From Salminus brasiliensis (taxonomy: Eukaryota; Chordata; Actinopteri; Characiformes; Bryconidae), in NCBI RefSeq assembly GCF_030463535.1, contig NC_132893.1:21951282-22015281 (forward strand): a DNA stretch of 64,000 bases. The letters are read 5' to 3'. Position numbers and translations under genes: made by a program. Positions 60,751-64,000 of this stretch are shown in pieces. Positions within the stretch are counted from its first letter, which is position 1; each line of letters begins with the position of its first letter. The notes under the pieces are model-generated. The model ran no database searches. It worked only from the letters and a program-made list of their open reading frames with translations, and was not told the origin of the DNA.

Positions 60751-60959
60751 CCTGTGCAGAAAAGAAAGAGATCACCAACAGCCAAGTCAGTAACCAGTGT
60801 GACATCCAACAGTTTAGGAAAATGTTGAGAAGTTAGGTCCCAAGAAGCCAGGTTCCAGGAGCAGGAGTACGCACCTTGCATCAGATCCTTCATTGTTGCT
60901 TTTTGCTTGGTTATCCTCAGCTTTTGCTTCTGAACAGAGTTTGATGAAACTCTTTTATA
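60751..60959 (-). promoter_or_regulatory. Predicted TATA box, leader exon and intron of gene B
   Basis: A canonical TATAAAA lies at 60,959-60,953. Transcription start is expected near 60,925. The leader exon ends at 60,875 (GATGCAAG, donor GTGCGTAC); the acceptor is TTCTGCACAG before 60,751. The exon holds ATG at 60,893 (AACAATGAAG, A at -3) and a second ATG at 60,881. Both are in frame with the main coding region after splicing. At the position of gene A's leader donor (after AAAAAG) gene B has CA instead of GT. Confidence 0.55.
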
Positions 60960-62174
60960 GGGAATGTTCCTTGGTGGGATTGGCCAAGAAAATAAGGTCA
61001 CTGCAACTTAGCATGTCCCTGGTGTGCAGCATGTGAGAACAGTCCTTTTTTGTGAATACTTTGCTATGGCCCTGCCCCGAGGACACAGTGAAACGACACA
61101 CCCAAATCCTTCAAAGATACACTACTCTGAATGGCCTGTTTCCTTTTGTGTACAGTTCCAAATACAGACCCCCTTTACTTAACAATATGAAACTTCATGA
61201 AGTATGTGTTGAGCCCTGCGGGCCCAAAGACAATGCTTCGAAGGACCTTTTTGGGATAGTTTAACATCAAACAATGTGTCAACAGTCTTTATGTTGACCC
61301 AGAGAAGAACCTTGGAACACACATAAAGAATTAATCTGGAAGACAAAGCATCATGAGAAGGTGTAACATTAACCTTGGGGCCTTCCTATAAAGTTTTGGG
61401 GGGTGTAGGTCATAAATCTAATGCCACTTCTATTTCAGACATCTTTAATACAATATCTGCATCACGTGTGTTCTCATGAAATCGTGGAAGCCTACTACAA
61501 AGACACTAGAAGCAGTCTGAACATAATGTACACTGTCCTTCTAAAGCACAGCTGACTAATATATTCTCTTGTTGATCTTATTGTGTCTTGTGTCTTAAGT
61601 GTCTGAGCCCTAAAAAGCTTTTCTTTGTGGGATATTTTTTACTATTCTAAAGCAGGGCTTTGTTTACATGACAGTGTATACAGGATTTAATCTGAACCTG
61701 TCTTTGTAGTCCAGGCTTATTTAGAGTAATTACATTTTCTAATAAAGATTTCTCACAATCTCATTCAAATAGATTCAAACTCCTTGACCAACAAAAGCAA
61801 CAAGTTTCTCATAACATCGTATACATTCGTATGTATATCAGTAAAGTGTACCCCAAGAAATTCGTAACATTTGTATGAACATATTCGTTATTTTTTTTTA
61901 CGATTCGCAAGGAGCTCCCAGCCAATGTTCTACACATATTTTATGATGCACAAAGAGCTCCTGTCCAATAGTTCCTAAATATTTTAACATTCACAAGAGT
62001 TCCTGTCCATTTGTGTCGCTTTTTTACTAAATATACACAAACTATTCTGCCATGTACGGAAAAACAGCACTGCCACAGCATTCTGCTTTTCTCTATTATG
62101 GATCTGATACAAAAGGGATTAATGGACTGAAACTGTACGTATTTCACATTCTACTATGATTATTTTTGGGGTAA

Positions 62175-62250
62175 GGATAAGGATTTGGTTAAGTGTAGGT
62201 TAAAGTTAGGGTTAGGGTTAGATTAAGTTTAGGTATTGGTTTAGGTTAAA
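62175..62250. repeat. Short TTAGGG-like stretch
   Basis: TTAGGGTTAGGGTTAGATTA near 62,208, flanked by TTAGG variants (GGTTAAAGTTAGGG, TTTAGGTATTGGTTTAGG). Only two perfect hexamers, so this is the common fish (TTAGGG)-like satellite fragment rather than a telomere. Confidence 0.6.
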
Positions 62251-62917
62251 AAAATTGTTTTGTAACATTTTCTGTTCAAATCATTTGATTTCTGTATGTC
62301 TGGGCTGTGTCAGTGATTTGTGCATATGTACTACGGTATAAAAACATGTCATACACATGGTACAAATCCTAAAATGGTATGTCATCTTCAATTCCCCAAG
62401 ACAAGAGTAAGTCCTTTTTGAAAACAGTGTGAGGCTTATGCAATGTTCTCCTGTTTCTGAAGTTTAGCTCCTGAGTCCCACTGATTTTCTCTCTTTGATT
62501 AAAATATTGTCTCACAGGTGGCTTAACTCTTTTTAGTCAGTCTGATGTTACCTCAGATCTCAGCTGAATAAGCCGATCAGAAAAGTATAAGAAATCATTG
62601 GGCTTCATTCATTAATCATTTTTATGAAAAGACTTCTTAAGAATTTCCAACAGAGTCTCTAGAACTTTCAACAGTGCTAATGCTAATCTTCTCTTTCCTC
62701 CTAAGAAGTTAAAATTTATAAATCATTGATCTTTCATTAATAGAATGCTATGATCTGCTTTCTGTTTCTCTTCAGACAAATAATATTCTTAAAAATAAAG
62801 ATGCTTTATATTCATTGGCTCTTTGAGCAATATTATTGAGAAAAATGCTTGTGATAGGGATGTGTGAAGGAAACTTTGGATTCATCTTGGCATATGCTCT
62901 GCACTTAGTCTGTCATA

Positions 62918-62985
62918 GTCAAGTCAAGTCAGATTTCACAAAGTCACAAAGCAGCTTTACATAAATAGTGATTAAATTTAGACAT
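62918..62985. repeat. Fragment of the TTTATTTGTATAGCGC-type dispersed repeat
   Basis: GTCAAGTCAAGTCAGATTTC then CACAAAGCAGCTTTACATAA, the same core as at 29,330-29,360. Confidence 0.55.
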
Positions 62986-63030
62986 ACACCAAAGAAAAAG
63001 ATCACTTTCAGATTTAATAAACTAAAATAT

Positions 63031-63175
63031 AACTGCATTGTAGTACATATGGACTGTCATATAGTCTGCAAAGTGCTATAGTGAATATTAGAGCAACTCT
63101 TTTTTTTTTAACTGCATTGTAGTACATATGGACTGTCATATAGTCTGCAAAGTGCTATAGTGAATATTAGAGCAA
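63031..63175. repeat. Perfect 66-bp direct duplication, 79-bp period
   Basis: AACTGCATTGTAGTACATAT through GAATATTAGAGCAA is identical at 63,031-63,096 and 63,110-63,175, separated by CTC and a poly-T run. No difference was seen, so it is recent. Confidence 0.97.
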
Positions 63176-64000
63176 ATTATTTTTTTCTTTTGCAACATGG
63201 GTAACTATGCAGGTTTTCTAGTGTTGTTTTGAAGCAATATTTATAACATCAGGCAAGGACTATTAAAATAAACTTCCGTCCATTTTTTGTCTAGTTTTAT
63301 CATATTTAGAGTAATAAATTAATATTACATATTATATTACATTTATATATAATACAAAATGTTAATATATACATGAACTATTAAATGAACTATTATTTGA
63401 TTTAAAGTATTTATTTGAGTTCAATGAACCATTTTCAATTGCTTGTGGACACATTAAGTATTGTTTTTCCATTTGGTTGAACTGACTACACTTTTTGAGT
63501 GTGTAGACATTATAGGCAAGGCACTTTGGTGCATTCCTTTTTATAGTGATGTCCAAATCCTGACATATTCAGAGCAGTATTGCTCCTAGAATCATAGAGT
63601 ATTTGCAAAACACACATAATCCATAATGCATAAGATTTTCTCTTAACAAAAATGAACTGGATTTATTCAACTCAAAAAGAAGTTCATTAAAAGTATGTAT
63701 TAGAGTTGAATTACCCTAGTTCATTTGCTTGTTACCACATGAAATATTTTTTTGAATGGTTGACTGGACAAACCACTTTTTACAATGTATTATCTAATAT
63801 GAGTTCATCATAAAAACATGATGCAATTATCTTTCCATTTTGTGAAGTATTTTGAAGTGAAACACAGCAACAGGGAGATCTCTGAACTCAGAGTGGGGGT
63901 GTAATATGACCCAGCCACTTAAACTGACCAGATAAAATGTGATTTCTGATTTTAAATGCATTGAATTTACTAATGCTTTACTAAGTTTCAGCGGCTATAT
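63176..64000. other. Non-coding stretch to the window end
   Basis: AT-rich; nothing recognised. Confidence 0.45.

Larger units (their letters stand above)
60960..63030. other. Upstream flank of gene B; no gene
   Basis: Mostly AT-rich, no exon recognised. It includes a short telomere-like stretch (62,205-62,250) and a fragment of the TTTATTTGTATAGCGC-type repeat near 62,918-62,985. Confidence 0.4.

Noticed and set aside
62175..62250. Interstitial telomere
   Set aside because: Only two perfect TTAGGG units; more likely a common fish TTAGGG-like repeat.

Overview
The window looks like teleost nuclear DNA, most likely an otophysan (characin, catfish, knifefish or cyprinid type). The signs are many fish-type Tc1 transposons, a tRNA-derived SINE, CR1/L2-like LINE debris, long TA/GA/CA microsatellites, and a spliced pair of vertebrate ZP-domain genes. 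There is no bacterial, organellar or viral gene content. The species cannot be fixed from the sequence alone.

Layout. Bases 1-14,800 are non-coding apart from transposon debris: a LINE relic with a YADD motif, a SINE, and two damaged Tc1 copies. Bases 15,040-18,660 form a cluster of unusual-structure DNA: a 970-bp purine tract, a Tc1 relic, a 350-bp GT-rich tract, a high-complexity island, and a second purine tract of 1.25 kb built of GA-rich minisatellite. Next to it lies a full-length Tc1 transposon (18,791-20,385) with an uninterrupted 340-codon transposase and paired inverted/direct repeat ends. Bases 20,400-40,800 hold more SINE, LINE, Tc1 and MITE remains, a TGGTC/GACCA minisatellite, and some complex stretches that could be conserved non-coding DNA. 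No protein-coding gene was recognised there.

The real host genes are two tandem, head-to-tail copies on the minus strand: gene B (CDS 60,725-56,771) upstream of gene A (CDS 50,698-40,846). Each has ten coding exons plus a predicted non-coding leader exon. Each encodes a secreted-then-membrane-anchored protein of about 400 residues: signal peptide, one ZP module, an RRRR furin-type site, one transmembrane helix and a short tail. Exons 2-10 have identical lengths in the two genes (221, 185, 73, 98, 81, 169, 115, 21 and 155 bp, including a 21-bp microexon), so they arose by duplication. Their layout and size fit the ZPLD1 (cupulin-like) family. Gene A's introns are swollen by MITEs, a SINE, a Tc1 relic and TA repeats; gene B's are mostly short.

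The genes probably work together or in parallel as apical extracellular-matrix filament subunits released by furin-like cleavage. The differences worth following are an extra, thirteenth ectodomain cysteine in A, a shifted leader-exon donor in B that brings an in-frame upstream ATG into the mRNA, and different TATA-type elements. At least nine Tc1-type copies and several MITE families occur in the 64 kb. All exon calls are by eye from splice sites and comparison of the two paralogues.
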